From an uncultured Bacteroidales bacterium (GTDB lineage: Bacteria > Bacteroidota > Bacteroidia > Bacteroidales > Bacteroidaceae): a stretch of DNA of 64,000 bases. The stretch covers positions 1 to 64,000 of the forward strand of contig CADAJS010000018.1 in NCBI GenBank assembly GCA_902788315.1, read 5' to 3'. The notes under the pieces are model-generated. The model was not told the origin of the DNA. It ran no database searches and was given only the letters and a program-made list of their open reading frames with translations. This document shows, one piece after another, positions 1-8,586 of this stretch. Position numbers and translations under genes: made by a program. Numbering within the stretch: the first letter of the stretch is position 1; the number at the start of each line of letters is the position of its first letter.

Positions 1-100
1 CGTGATAAAAGAGTTTATCACACGTGATAAAGTCCACAGGAACACGTCATGGGAAATAATGTAAAATGGCGAGTTAAGAGCTCCCGAAACTTAAGTTATG
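1..100. repeat. REP-like palindrome pair with conserved flank, cut by window edge
   Basis: Positions 14-31 form TTTATCAC-AC-GTGATAAA, an 8-bp inverted repeat with a 2-nt centre. Positions 1-9 are the right half of an identical unit, joined by a 4-nt linker (AGAG), so the period is 22 bp. Positions 32-100 are a flank that recurs in inverted orientation at 56946-57005 with about 90% identity apart from a 7-8 nt indel. Its first 25 or so bases recur at 36374-36400. No coding content was seen here. Confidence 0.85.
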
Positions 101-164
101 TAATACCTTTCGTGGACAGCAGCAACGAGGTCTGGGGTGAGGTTTTAACTATGAACTATGAATT

Positions 165-1006
165 ATGAACTATGAACTGAAGAAAGCGCTGGCCTGCGCC
201 ATGATGGCCATTGCCTTGCTGCCTGCGGCAGCACAATCGAAGAACAGCGGAACGCTGAGTGCAGAACGAAAGACGGAGGGCGACTCGCTCGACGCGCGCC
301 GGGAGGAGAAGCAGTATGTGGATGCCCGCCACGAGGCTGTGGCTTCGACTTCAACCTCTCTTTCTGGATGAAGGACGATAGGCGAAAGCATCGCTCCACC
401 TTCGAGTGCTTTTCGGGCGGACTGGGCATCGGCTTCCTTCATACGATGAACGGCCCCGAGAATGTCTCCACTGCCATGGGGCGCAGCCTGGAGATCAGCT
501 GGGCAGACGCCATCGGACTGGCCTACAACATCAACTCGAAGAATGCCTTCTCGCTGGGCATGGGATTCCTGTGGCGCAACTATCGTATGACGGGCCGCTA
601 TCGCTTCCTCGAAGCCACGGACGGGGCGGTCGATGTGGTGCCTTATCCCGCAGGGGCCAACCCGAAGTTTTCGCGTCTGCATACCATGCAGGTGACGCTG
701 CCCCTGCGCTACATCCACCACTTCAACCGGAAGGTGGACTGCTCGCTGGGTGCCGAGTTTGCCTTCAACAGCGGCATCAACAAACATACCCGCACGCTGA
801 AGACTCGCTATACGCTGGACGGCGAGCGATACAAGGACATGCAGCGCGACGTGCATATCAATCCGACGAACGTCAATCTGATGGCCACCGTCTCGTGGAA
901 CTGGATAGGTCTCTATGCCCGCTACACGCCCTCGAGTGCCTTCGACACGGACTATGGTCCCAAGTTCCATAGCCTCTCCGTCGGCGTGATGCTGTTCGGG
1001 TTCTAA
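165..1006 (+). pseudogene. Frameshifted outer-membrane beta-barrel protein
   Basis: Two overlapping reading frames look like one broken gene. 165-371 encodes a signal peptide (MNYELKKALACAMMAIALLP, then AAAQ) and a short charged linker. 368-1006 (another frame) encodes about 210 residues of alternating hydrophobic and aromatic strands ending in VGVMLFGF, as in porin-like barrels whose last residue is Phe. Reading back from 368 in the second frame gives GFDFNLSFW, a good barrel strand lying before its first ATG. The break is therefore near 336-343, and removing two bases there restores EAGFDFNLSFW. The second part alone would lack a signal peptide. The start codon sits in a heptamer ATGAACT repeat (151-178). 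A sequencing error or a translational coupling at the ATGA overlap is possible but less likely. The specific function is unknown. The stop codon overlaps that of the convergent gene at 1003. Confidence 0.6.
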
Positions 1007-2259
1007 GCCTTCATCCCTTCTATCCATTCGTTGAAGTCGGCGACGCTGTCTGCCTGCCTGCCCGTGATGCGAGCCAGGAGGCGCAAGCGCTGGTTGCGCA
1101 GGTTCTGCGGGCTGATGCCTAAGAGCGTGGCCACCTGCTTCTGCCGCAGGTCGATGGCGGAGAGCAGACACATCTGCAGTTCATTGCGCGAGAGGTTCAT
1201 CTGCTGCAATTCCTTTATGAGGCGCGGATGACGCTCCTGTACCAACATCCTCAGGCTCTCCCAATGCTCTGCCGTGGGCTGTCCGCCCCCGTCGGCCAAT
1301 TGTTCCATCTCTTGCACTATCTCCACGAAGACCATCGGTGCCGACGCTGGCTTATCGCTTCGAACGACATGTTGTCGACTGCGGTGACGCATCCATGCAA
1401 GGGTAAGGAAGGCCATGACCAGACCTCCTATTATCAGAGCCTCACCCCCAACCGCTCTCCGAGAAGCGGAAAGTTGCTGCTTGTCGTCTGCCTCGGTCCC
1501 CCTCTCTCCTTGGAGGAGGGTTGGGGGGAAGGCTGTATATTGTACCCGAAGCAGCGAGTCTCGGATGGCAGCCAGGCGGAAGGCAATGTCGGCCTGTTTG
1601 CCGTCAGGGTGCTCTTGTATGTAGCACAGACAGAATTCCATGTCGGTGAGCATGCGGCGCGCCGTCTCCAGTTCCTCGCCTTTCATTGCCTGTGCAAAGT
1701 CGCCTTCGATGGTGTTCAGCGATTTCTTCAATGCCCAAGCTCCCTGCACCGGGATGCCTGCCTTATAGTCGTTGATGCACATGAAACATTCCATCGCGCG
1801 GTTGTAATCGTTGCACCACAGGAAGAGATATCCGCTCAGGAAGAGGCTGGGTTGGTATGAGGGCATGGCCTTGAGCGCGCGGTCCAGCTCTTGTTGCGCT
1901 GGATCGATATTGCCTTGGCGCAGCAGAATCAGCGCTCTCAGGTGGTGGGCGCGAGCACACTCGAGGGCGGGTCCCTTCGTATCGAACCACTCCAGCAGGG
2001 GCATCAACGTGGAGTCCGTTTCGTCTCCTCGTGCATTCATCGCCATTGCTTGTGCCAGATGGTAGCGCATTCGGATGGAGTCGGGATAGTTGTCAATCGT
2101 GTCCTCCACCTCGCTGAGCAGGTAGAGGGCGAACGTCGCATCCACCTGGTTCTCCACCACAGATTCGGCATAGGGAATCTGGAGCGGTATTTGCACATGA
2201 TGTTGGCAGGAGGCCATTACCATACAGAGCAGGTAGGAAAGGAATGTCGCCTGTTTCAT
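1003..2259 (-). CDS. Membrane-anchored TPR regulator with C-terminal HTH
   Basis: 418 residues with the one-component layout common in Bacteroidota: signal peptide with a lipobox-like MVMASC (Cys18), helical TPR-like periplasmic region (about 40-215), one transmembrane segment (LIIGGLVMAFLTLAWM, about 277-292), then a cytoplasmic part ending in a LuxR-like helix-turn-helix (NLSRNELQMCLL...QVATLLGISPQNLRNQRLRLL). It probably senses a periplasmic state and controls transcription; the target is unknown. It is divergent from the beta-propeller lipoprotein at 2424, a plausible partner. A TAACTTTG box lies only 4 nt before the start codon. About 34 bp of a G/C-rich intergenic-type repeat (around 1497-1535) is read through as the FPPTLLQGERG segment just before the membrane helix. 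Confidence 0.8.
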   Translation of the reverse strand: MKQATFLSYLLCMVMASCQHHVQIPLQIPYAESVVENQVDATFALYLLSEVEDTIDNYPDSIRMRYHLAQAMAMNARGDETDSTLMPLLEWFDTKGPALECARAHHLRALILLRQGNIDPAQQELDRALKAMPSYQPSLFLSGYLFLWCNDYNRAMECFMCINDYKAGIPVQGAWALKKSLNTIEGDFAQAMKGEELETARRMLTDMEFCLCYIQEHPDGKQADIAFRLAAIRDSLLRVQYTAFPPTLLQGERGTEADDKQQLSASRRAVGGEALIIGGLVMAFLTLAWMRHRSRQHVVRSDKPASAPMVFVEIVQEMEQLADGGGQPTAEHWESLRMLVQERHPRLIKELQQMNLSRNELQMCLLSAIDLRQKQVATLLGISPQNLRNQRLRLLARITGRQADSVADFNEWIEGMKA

Positions 2260-2263
2260 GCCA

Positions 2264-2271
2264 CAAAGTTA
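2264..2271 (-). promoter_or_regulatory. Possible -7 element TAACTTTG before the TPR/HTH gene
   Basis: The minus strand reads TAACTTTG, matching the Bacteroidota -7 consensus TAnnTTTG. It ends 4 nt before the ATG at 2259, which would give an almost leaderless transcript. No good -33 TTTG is seen 19-21 nt upstream. Confidence 0.4.
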
Positions 2272-2423
2272 CGGCTTTTCCTTCACATTTCTCCCCCTTT
2301 TCCTTGTAAACACCCGTAAAAAGCCCGCTTGTTTACTTTTGTTTACCGCCTTTTCTTGCAAGTCTCGCTGAATTGGTTGTACTTTGCTGCCGAAAACAAT
2401 TTTTTTGTCAATATAGCAAAGCT

Positions 2424-3737
2424 ATGATGAAACATTTCCTTACCCTAATGACAGCTGCGTTTCTCGTCGCCTGTCATTCCAACCAGTTCTCTGAGAACTA
2501 CACCAAGTGTCGGGAGGCATGGTCCTCCGAGGCGCTTGCACAACTGCCAATGCTACCTGTGTGGGTGGATGGCACGCTACAAACCATTAGCCCCGACACC
2601 TTGGTACAGACTACACCTTCGTCCGATACCGTTTATGCGATACCTGCCGACGCTGTCGATGTCATGTTTCTGCAACTAGCTCCGACGCCTGGTTTCCGCA
2701 TCGGCGCCATACGTCAAATTGAGTCCGACGATGATCGACTCTTCATCAGGGGTACAGAGATAGAGCCGTTGACTAACAAGATTCTGAGTGATGCTTGCTT
2801 CATTTTTTGTCGCGACGGAAGCCTTGTGGCTCGGTTGGAGAACTCGTCATCCCGTCCTGTCTGCATGGCAGTGAATCGACAGACGCGCGAGGTTTGTGTA
2901 GTATTTTCCGATGATAGTCCGATGTCCACTCTGTTGTACTACGACTATGAGGGACGTCTCCTACGCCGATGTTCGATAGATTATATGTACGCGTCGGATG
3001 CGATATGTTTCAGCCAGAATCACCTCTTCTGCACAACGCGTCCCTCTCGTATCGTATCAGAAGCTGAAGGGCTGCCACAGCTCACTGTGTGCGACCCCTC
3101 GGGTCTGCCCCGGGCCTTCTTCGCTCTCTCGCGTCCGTTCCACGACGAGTGGTACGGATATCCCAATGCTTCGCTGGCCAGTTGCGGCGACGAAGCTTTC
3201 TACGCTACTTCTTACTCCGACACTATCTGGCAACTGATGCCTGAGGGTGCCGTGGCACGCTATCTGGTACGCAACGAAGGCGTGGGCATAGGCTCACAGC
3301 CCTTTGACGGCGACAGCACACTGACGTGGGACGATCGTATGTTGGCCACTGAGAATCTCCTCGTGCCAACCTATGCAGCGAACTTGAGCGACCATCTGCT
3401 CGTTTCGCCCGGTTTCATCGTGAAAAACTACATGCAGCGTAGTATTATCAGGGTTGAGGAGAACATGCTCACTCTGGTCGTTGACCGCACGACGGGTCAC
3501 AGTCAGTGGGTCGTCCCCCGGAGCACACGTCCGTCCGTCACTCCTTTCATCGGGTGGACAAGGCTCTTGCTGACGTCTGACGACATGCTGGTCTCCTACA
3601 GCACACCCGCCGATCTGAAGTACTACGCTGCCCACAACGATCTCTATAAGATGACCGACGAACTGCTTTCACTGGCCAGCCGCATAAATCTCGAGGCCAA
3701 TCCCGTGCTGCTCCTCATGCCGCTGAAACATTTCTGA
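2424..3737 (+). CDS. Secreted beta-propeller-type lipoprotein
   Basis: The frame is open from 2373, but MMKHFLTLMTAAFLVACHSN at 2424 is a clear lipoprotein signal (lipobox LVAC), so that start is chosen; it gives 437 residues. The mature protein has repeated strand patterns such as DACFIFCRDGSLVARL, REVCVVFSDDSP and DEAFYATSYSDTIWQL, as in the six-bladed beta-propeller lipoproteins of Bacteroidales. Function is unknown; a periplasmic or surface ligand-binding role is an inference. It is divergent from the TPR/HTH regulator and separated from it by 164 bp. It ends at a strong hairpin shared with the convergent gene at 3848. Confidence 0.75.
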   Translation: MMKHFLTLMTAAFLVACHSNQFSENYTKCREAWSSEALAQLPMLPVWVDGTLQTISPDTLVQTTPSSDTVYAIPADAVDVMFLQLAPTPGFRIGAIRQIESDDDRLFIRGTEIEPLTNKILSDACFIFCRDGSLVARLENSSSRPVCMAVNRQTREVCVVFSDDSPMSTLLYYDYEGRLLRRCSIDYMYASDAICFSQNHLFCTTRPSRIVSEAEGLPQLTVCDPSGLPRAFFALSRPFHDEWYGYPNASLASCGDEAFYATSYSDTIWQLMPEGAVARYLVRNEGVGIGSQPFDGDSTLTWDDRMLATENLLVPTYAANLSDHLLVSPGFIVKNYMQRSIIRVEENMLTLVVDRTTGHSQWVVPRSTRPSVTPFIGWTRLLLTSDDMLVSYSTPADLKYYAAHNDLYKMTDELLSLASRINLEANPVLLLMPLKHF

Positions 3738-3785
3738 CACCTTATGTCAAAGGGTGTGGCGTGCTGGGAAAGGGTACGTGTAGCA

Positions 3786-3820
3786 GACGGGAGGACAACG
3801 TGTTGCGTTGCCCTCCCGTC
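3786..3820. terminator. Bidirectional terminator hairpin
   Basis: GACGGGAGG...CAACG pairs with CGTTG...CCTCCCGTC around a 5-nt loop, giving a stem of about 14 bp with one mismatch. It lies between two convergent stop codons (3737 and 3848) and can serve both strands. Confidence 0.75.
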
Positions 3821-3847
3821 CTGTATATAGCCTCGCAGTCCTGCTGC

Positions 3848-5752
3848 CTATCGCTCCCAGAGGAAGCGGTAGGCGAAGCGGCGGTTGGGGGCGGTGTCGC
3901 CCGTGGTGCAGAGGGAGATGATGGAGCGCAGGTCGCACGGATTGTCGGCCCACTTAAAGTCGAGCGCGATGGACTTTCCCCCGGCTCCGATGAGCTTGCG
4001 CGGCACGGCCACCTCGAGGCGGTTGCCGCTGACGGCATAGGGGAGTTCGGCCACCTGGAGCCACTGTCCGTGTTGGGCATCGTAGCGCATGAGGGTGGTG
4101 CGGTCAGTGGAGAGGACGCGCTGGTTGATGAGGTAGTCGTAGCCCTCCCAGCCAGTGGCGGCGTTTTGGTCGGCATCGATGAGGAGTAGCATCCAGTGGG
4201 GGTCGCTGCTGGGGGTGAGAGGACGGGCGGTCTCGGCATAGAAGTAGAGGTTCTTCTTGTCCACGGCCACGCGGGAGAGGAGAATGTCGTTACGCCCGCT
4301 CTGGTCGGTATAGTGGAGGTCTCCATATCCGTCGTGGTCGCGATGGACGACGTCACCGCGAGTATCCTCGTAGGTCACTAGGTCTTTGTCGGTCCACTTG
4401 GCACCGTCGGGGTTCACGGGGCCGCTGTGGAGGCCGTGGTTCACGGGGATGGGGCGGACGCCCTTGTAGCGGCGTATGTTCTCCGCCATCTGCATGTAGT
4501 AGTTGTCTGTCCATCCTCCCTTCATTGGGGCAATGGTGCGGTTGAACTCGGCATTATACTGATCTACGAAGTAGAAGGGGTTCTTCCGGCCGAGGAAGGT
4601 GGTGGGTCCGGGCAACTGGCCGGAGGGGTCGATGCCGCTCTTGTACTTGCCGGCGGTCCATTCGTTCCAGTCGTTGAGATAGATGAACTCGGGGTCCACG
4701 CTGAGTGCCTCGTCCCATCGGTCCTGGAAGTAGATGCCGTAGGCGGTGGGGTTGTCCACCATCCGTCCCAGCCAGGGCACGTAGGTGGGCTCGGGCATGT
4801 CGTGGTCGTTGAGCTTGGGCTGCCCCGTCCCGAGCCGCCAGCTCTTGCCGACGATGCTCACGGGGTGCTGTGCCGGGGTGACGGCCATCTCTTCGAGATG
4901 CCCGTTGTGTCGCGAGGCGCGCTCGGCAGGCGTCATGTTGCCCACATCGGGGTCGTGCATGTCATAGCCGAAGCTCCAGTTGTCCTCGGTGCCTACGAAT
5001 CGCTCCCCGGCCCATTTGTAGTAGCCCCACCACATGTTGCGCAGGGTGAAGAACTGCTTCACCTCGGGCGAGTAGTCGTTCTTGTCCATGCCGCCGCCGG
5101 TGTGGTTGGCGTCCACGTCGGGCTTGGCATTGTAGAGCAGCAGCGGCTTTCCCTGCCAGCGGAACCAGAGGTCCTCGTAGCGCGGTGTCTTGTAGTAGCG
5201 GTCGTAGAGTTGCTGCACCACCCACGTCGTGGGGCCGTTGAAGGCCCAAAAGCAGAACTGCGGCACGTGGTTGCCCTCGGCCTTCATCTCGGTCATGGTC
5301 TGGAAGAGGGCCTCCCACTCATCCCAATAGTGTACGGCATTCGTCACGTCGAGGATGAGCACATCGACGCCGGCATCGGCCAGCATCATCAGGTCGTGGC
5401 GGATGACGTAGCGGTCCTGGGAGAGGAAGTATCCGTATTCGGGCTCGCCCCAGTGGTAGGAGCCGGCGGTCCATGCGGGACTGTCGTTGTTCATGCGTGC
5501 GCCGGGGTCTTGCTGCAGCACGCGTGTCACGTCGGCGCGATAGGGCTGCCCGTTGTGTAGGCCGGGTGTATGCCAGGTGATGTAGAAGATGCCCACGGTG
5601 CGCGGCTTGGCATCTGTCTTGAGGGGCGCCTCTTCGGACGTGGGCGTCTTGCGGCCCAGTGCGTCGGTGGCCACCCATGTATCGGTGTTCTGTGCCGTAG
5701 CTGTGGAGGCTATGCACAGCGTGGCGAGGATGGATAGAAGTTGGTGTTTCAT
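3848..5752 (-). CDS. Secreted GH71/GH99-like glycoside hydrolase
   Basis: 634 residues with an N-terminal signal peptide (MKHQLLSILATLCIASTATA). Residues about 50-400 form a barrel-type region with GIFYITWH, DLMMLADAGVDVLILDVTNA, FCFWAFN, GKPLLLYN and a late PEFIYLNDWNEWTAG, the pattern of GH71/GH99-like proteins, where acidic residues after such strands act in catalysis. The C-terminal 150 residues (LLSRVAVDKKNLYFYAET..., WMLLLIDADQNAATGW) look like a DOMON/CBM9-type carbohydrate-binding sandwich. The likely role is cleavage of an alpha-linked glycan in the periplasm or at the surface; the substrate cannot be read from sequence. It follows nhaA by 39 bp and may be cotranscribed with it. Confidence 0.7.
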   Translation of the reverse strand: MKHQLLSILATLCIASTATAQNTDTWVATDALGRKTPTSEEAPLKTDAKPRTVGIFYITWHTPGLHNGQPYRADVTRVLQQDPGARMNNDSPAWTAGSYHWGEPEYGYFLSQDRYVIRHDLMMLADAGVDVLILDVTNAVHYWDEWEALFQTMTEMKAEGNHVPQFCFWAFNGPTTWVVQQLYDRYYKTPRYEDLWFRWQGKPLLLYNAKPDVDANHTGGGMDKNDYSPEVKQFFTLRNMWWGYYKWAGERFVGTEDNWSFGYDMHDPDVGNMTPAERASRHNGHLEEMAVTPAQHPVSIVGKSWRLGTGQPKLNDHDMPEPTYVPWLGRMVDNPTAYGIYFQDRWDEALSVDPEFIYLNDWNEWTAGKYKSGIDPSGQLPGPTTFLGRKNPFYFVDQYNAEFNRTIAPMKGGWTDNYYMQMAENIRRYKGVRPIPVNHGLHSGPVNPDGAKWTDKDLVTYEDTRGDVVHRDHDGYGDLHYTDQSGRNDILLSRVAVDKKNLYFYAETARPLTPSSDPHWMLLLIDADQNAATGWEGYDYLINQRVLSTDRTTLMRYDAQHGQWLQVAELPYAVSGNRLEVAVPRKLIGAGGKSIALDFKWADNPCDLRSIISLCTTGDTAPNRRFAYRFLWER

Positions 5753-5791
5753 TCGTATATTGTTCTTCGGTTTTCGGTTGCTGTTGACGGT

Positions 5792-7162
5792 TCACTCTTC
5801 GGCCTTGGGCAGGGTGAAGTGGAGCATCAGGCATCCCACGAGTGCCGAGGCCACGGAGCCGCATAGGATGCCCAACTTGGCATCGTTCAGGAGCATGAGG
5901 TGGTCAGCACTGTTGTAGGAGAGGTTGGCCATAAACATGGACACCGTGAAGCCAATGCCGCAGAGCATGCAGACGCTGGCGAAGGCAGGCCATGTGGCAC
6001 CCTGTGGCATCTGGATGACACGCAGGCGGATGAAGGCCCAGGTGAAGCTGAGCACGCCCAGGAACTTGCCAACGAGCAGGCCCAGGAAGACGGCCAGCCC
6101 CACGCCGCTGAAGAGGTTCTCCAGCGACATGCCCTCAAAGCAGACACCGGCATTGGCAAAGGCAAAGAGGGGCAGGATGTAGTAGTTCACCGGCACCTTC
6201 AGGATGTCTTCGATGTCCTGGAGCGGGCTGATGAGCTGGTCGCTGGCACTCTCGATGCGCTTCAGTGTGGAGATGTCTTCCTCGCCCAGGATGACGGGCT
6301 TGTTGCGGTCGGCCCGTGACACCTCGGTCTCCGGGAAACGGTTGATGGCACGGCGTATGCGCTCGATGTAGTATTTGGTACCCCGAGGCAGGTTGGCCGG
6401 CACGCAGAAGGCCAGTGCTACACCGGCTATCGTGGCGTGGATGCCGCTGTTCAGCATGCAGTACCAGAGGATGGTGCCCAGGGTGAAGTAGAACGCCTTG
6501 GTGCGCACCTGCCGCCAGTTGCCCACGAGCAGGATGGCGATGCATACGGCGGCTGCGGCCAGATAGCCCCACGACATATCCTCCGTGTATCGGATGGCGA
6601 TGACGATGATGCCTCCCAGGTCGTCGGCCACGGCCAGTGTGGCCAGGAAGACCTTCAAGCCGATGGGGACGCGCTTGGAGAAGACAGAGAGCACGCCCAG
6701 CGAGAAGGCAATGTCAGTGGCCATGGGGATGGCCATACCGCGTTGCATGGCAGGGTCGGCAGGGCAGATTAGGTGGAAGACGATGACGGGGACCAGCATT
6801 CCGCCGCAGGCTCCGATGACGGGTGCCAGCGCCTTCTTCACGCTGGAGAGCTCGCCGCAGAGCATCTCGCGCTTAATCTCCAGTCCCACGCTCAGGAAGA
6901 AGATGGCCATCAGATAGTCGTTGATGAAAGCGCCCAGCGACAGGGCGTGTCCGCCGTGGGAGAAGAAGTTGAACGGCCCGATGCTCAGGCTTACTGGTTG
7001 CTGCCACAGCTTGGCATAGGCGTCGCCCCAAGCGCTGTTGGCCACGATGAGGGCCAGCACGGTGGAGATGATAAGGAGCACACTGGCACTGATATATCGG
7101 CGCAGCAGACTCAGGAAGGAGTAGCTCACTTCATAGTTCCTTGTTTCTAATTCGTTATTCAT
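5792..7162 (-). CDS. nhaA: Na+/H+ antiporter NhaA
   Basis: 456 residues, a typical NhaA inner-membrane antiporter that exchanges Na+ for H+ in pH and salt balance. Family motifs are present: NDYLMAIFFLSVGLEIKREM, AIPMATDIAFSLGVLSVF and LAVADDLGGIIVIAI. The last holds the Asp-Asp pair used for ion binding, and MATD holds the other conserved Asp. Multiple hydrophobic helices run along the protein. A hydrophilic insertion of about 50 residues (RIRRAINRFPETEVSRADRNKPVILGEED...) sits between helices near the middle, as in many Bacteroidota homologues. The first 13 or so codons (MNNELETRNYEV) still show a degenerate heptamer ATGAATT repeat that continues from the untranslated leader. Confidence 0.95.
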   Translation of the reverse strand: MNNELETRNYEVSYSFLSLLRRYISASVLLIISTVLALIVANSAWGDAYAKLWQQPVSLSIGPFNFFSHGGHALSLGAFINDYLMAIFFLSVGLEIKREMLCGELSSVKKALAPVIGACGGMLVPVIVFHLICPADPAMQRGMAIPMATDIAFSLGVLSVFSKRVPIGLKVFLATLAVADDLGGIIVIAIRYTEDMSWGYLAAAAVCIAILLVGNWRQVRTKAFYFTLGTILWYCMLNSGIHATIAGVALAFCVPANLPRGTKYYIERIRRAINRFPETEVSRADRNKPVILGEEDISTLKRIESASDQLISPLQDIEDILKVPVNYYILPLFAFANAGVCFEGMSLENLFSGVGLAVFLGLLVGKFLGVLSFTWAFIRLRVIQMPQGATWPAFASVCMLCGIGFTVSMFMANLSYNSADHLMLLNDAKLGILCGSVASALVGCLMLHFTLPKAEE

Positions 7163-7224
7163 AGTTTACATTTCATAGTTCACAATTCATAGTTCTTCGA
7201 CAAGCGAAGCGTCAGAGCCGATTA

Positions 7225-7302
7225 CTTGGACAAGCCAGGCTGCCGCTCGACATCCCGTAGGGTGGCGCTTGCTACCACAGGGACGCAAGAAGCCGATTAC
7301 TT
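7225..7302. repeat. 78-bp direct repeat, copy 1
   Basis: Positions 7225-7302 match 21305-21382 at 77 of 78 bases. Both copies lie in intergenic DNA beside heptamer ATGAAYT repeats. The core includes TTGGACAAGC, which recurs at the end of the second copy. It has no reading frame of note and is probably a small non-coding repeat family member. Confidence 0.85.
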
Positions 7303-7390
7303 CGACAAGCGTAGCGACAGATCCGATTGCTCGGGGCAGGCAAAGCGGCTTTGTCCGGTGCGGTGCGAGGCTTATTGAATGTGGGGAGCG

Positions 7391-8545
7391 CTATTTTGCC
7401 ACCCACTGCGCTCCCGTGGGGTGGTGAGCGTCGTCCCCCTTGACATTGCGCATGAACTGGTCGATGAAGGCCTGCATCTCGGCGTAGTGCTGCTCGATGC
7501 TCAGCAGCAGGTGGAACTGGTTATTGGCGCGCACGAAGTTGTGCGTGGGGTACTGGCACTTCCAGTACTTGTCGCCGCTGAGATAGTCCCAGAGGAAGCG
7601 TACGCACTGCATGTAGGGGAAGAGGGCTGTGGCGTAGGGCAGGTTCTCCACCTCGACGGGCAGCAGGAACGAGCCTGCACTCTGCAGGTAGCCTTCGGTG
7701 AACGCCCGGAAGATATCCATCCGGAAGGCCACGCGCTCCATGTCGGGGCAGTCCTCGGCCACCGCGTTGGCTCCCGTACGCAGGAAGTCACCGTAGTCGG
7801 AGAAGATGAAGTTGGGCATCACCGTGTCCAAGTCGATGACACAGAGCACCTGGTCGTGTTCGTCGAAGAGCATGTTGTTCACCTTCGTGTCGCAGTGGCA
7901 CACGCGCTTTGGCAGTATATCCTCGCGTCCCATGCGTTCGGCCTTGCACATGTCCACGGCCCGGCGCTCTATCTCGCGCAGCATGGCCTGCACCTCGGGC
8001 TCGGCCACGCGGCCCACGGGGTCGGCCTTCACCACCTCGCGCAGCTGGCTGAGACGGAATTCCATGTTGTGGAAGTCCTTGATGGTCTCGCCCAGAGGCA
8101 CGGCCAGGTCGGCCAGCATGGCCTGGAAGTTGCCGAAGGCCAGTCCGGCGGCGCGGCTGCTCTCGGGGTCCACGGTTTGCTTGGTCACCGTGCGGGGAAT
8201 GAAGATCATCAGACGCCAGTAGTTGCCGTCCACCTCCGTGTAGAGGCGCTGCGGGTCTTCCTTCAGGCGGATGAAGGTGAGCACGCGGCGGTCGATGTCG
8301 TCCGCGCCCTGCTCCTCCAGCTTGTGGCGGATATGGCCGGTGACGGCAGCGATGTTGCGCATCACCATATCGACATCGGGGAACACATGGTGGTTGATGC
8401 GCTGTAGCACATAGTCGGGCTGGTCGGCCTCGGATGTCTTGACCAGATAGGTGTCATTGATCAGCCCTGCACCCAGAGGGGTAATGTCGGTGACGGTGCC
8501 CGACACGTCGAAGCGCGAAACGATGTTGTTCAGTTCAGGATTCAT
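7391..8545 (-). CDS. Aminoglycoside-phosphotransferase-fold sugar kinase (NahK-like)
   Basis: 384 residues of the APH/choline-kinase fold. Visible motifs are the nucleotide-loop region (ITPLGAGLINDTYLV), the catalytic loop VCHCDTKVNNMLFD (HxDxxxxN type) and the Mg2+-binding VIDLDTVMPNFIFSDYGD. Bacteroidales homologues are usually called N-acetylhexosamine 1-kinase-like, which phosphorylates free amino sugars at C1 in the cytoplasm; that substrate is an inference. Antibiotic resistance is not suggested. Its own promoter box (TAACTTTG at 8587-8594) precedes it. It begins MNPELNN, with the start codon in a residual heptamer repeat (ATGAATC CTGAACT). Confidence 0.75.
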   Translation of the reverse strand: MNPELNNIVSRFDVSGTVTDITPLGAGLINDTYLVKTSEADQPDYVLQRINHHVFPDVDMVMRNIAAVTGHIRHKLEEQGADDIDRRVLTFIRLKEDPQRLYTEVDGNYWRLMIFIPRTVTKQTVDPESSRAAGLAFGNFQAMLADLAVPLGETIKDFHNMEFRLSQLREVVKADPVGRVAEPEVQAMLREIERRAVDMCKAERMGREDILPKRVCHCDTKVNNMLFDEHDQVLCVIDLDTVMPNFIFSDYGDFLRTGANAVAEDCPDMERVAFRMDIFRAFTEGYLQSAGSFLLPVEVENLPYATALFPYMQCVRFLWDYLSGDKYWKCQYPTHNFVRANNQFHLLLSIEQHYAEMQAFIDQFMRNVKGDDAHHPTGAQWVAK

Positions 8546-8586
8546 AGTCGTATGTTATAAAGGGCTCTGTGCCCATGGTTTCCTTG

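Noticed and set aside
170..1171. 333-codon minus-strand frame opposite the barrel gene
   Set aside because: Its product is Arg/His/Ala-rich without family features, and the plus-strand frames show a signal peptide and barrel strands.
7391..8545. Aminoglycoside resistance gene
   Set aside because: The fold is shared, but the sequence is of the amino-sugar-kinase-like Bacteroidales group and the context is metabolic.
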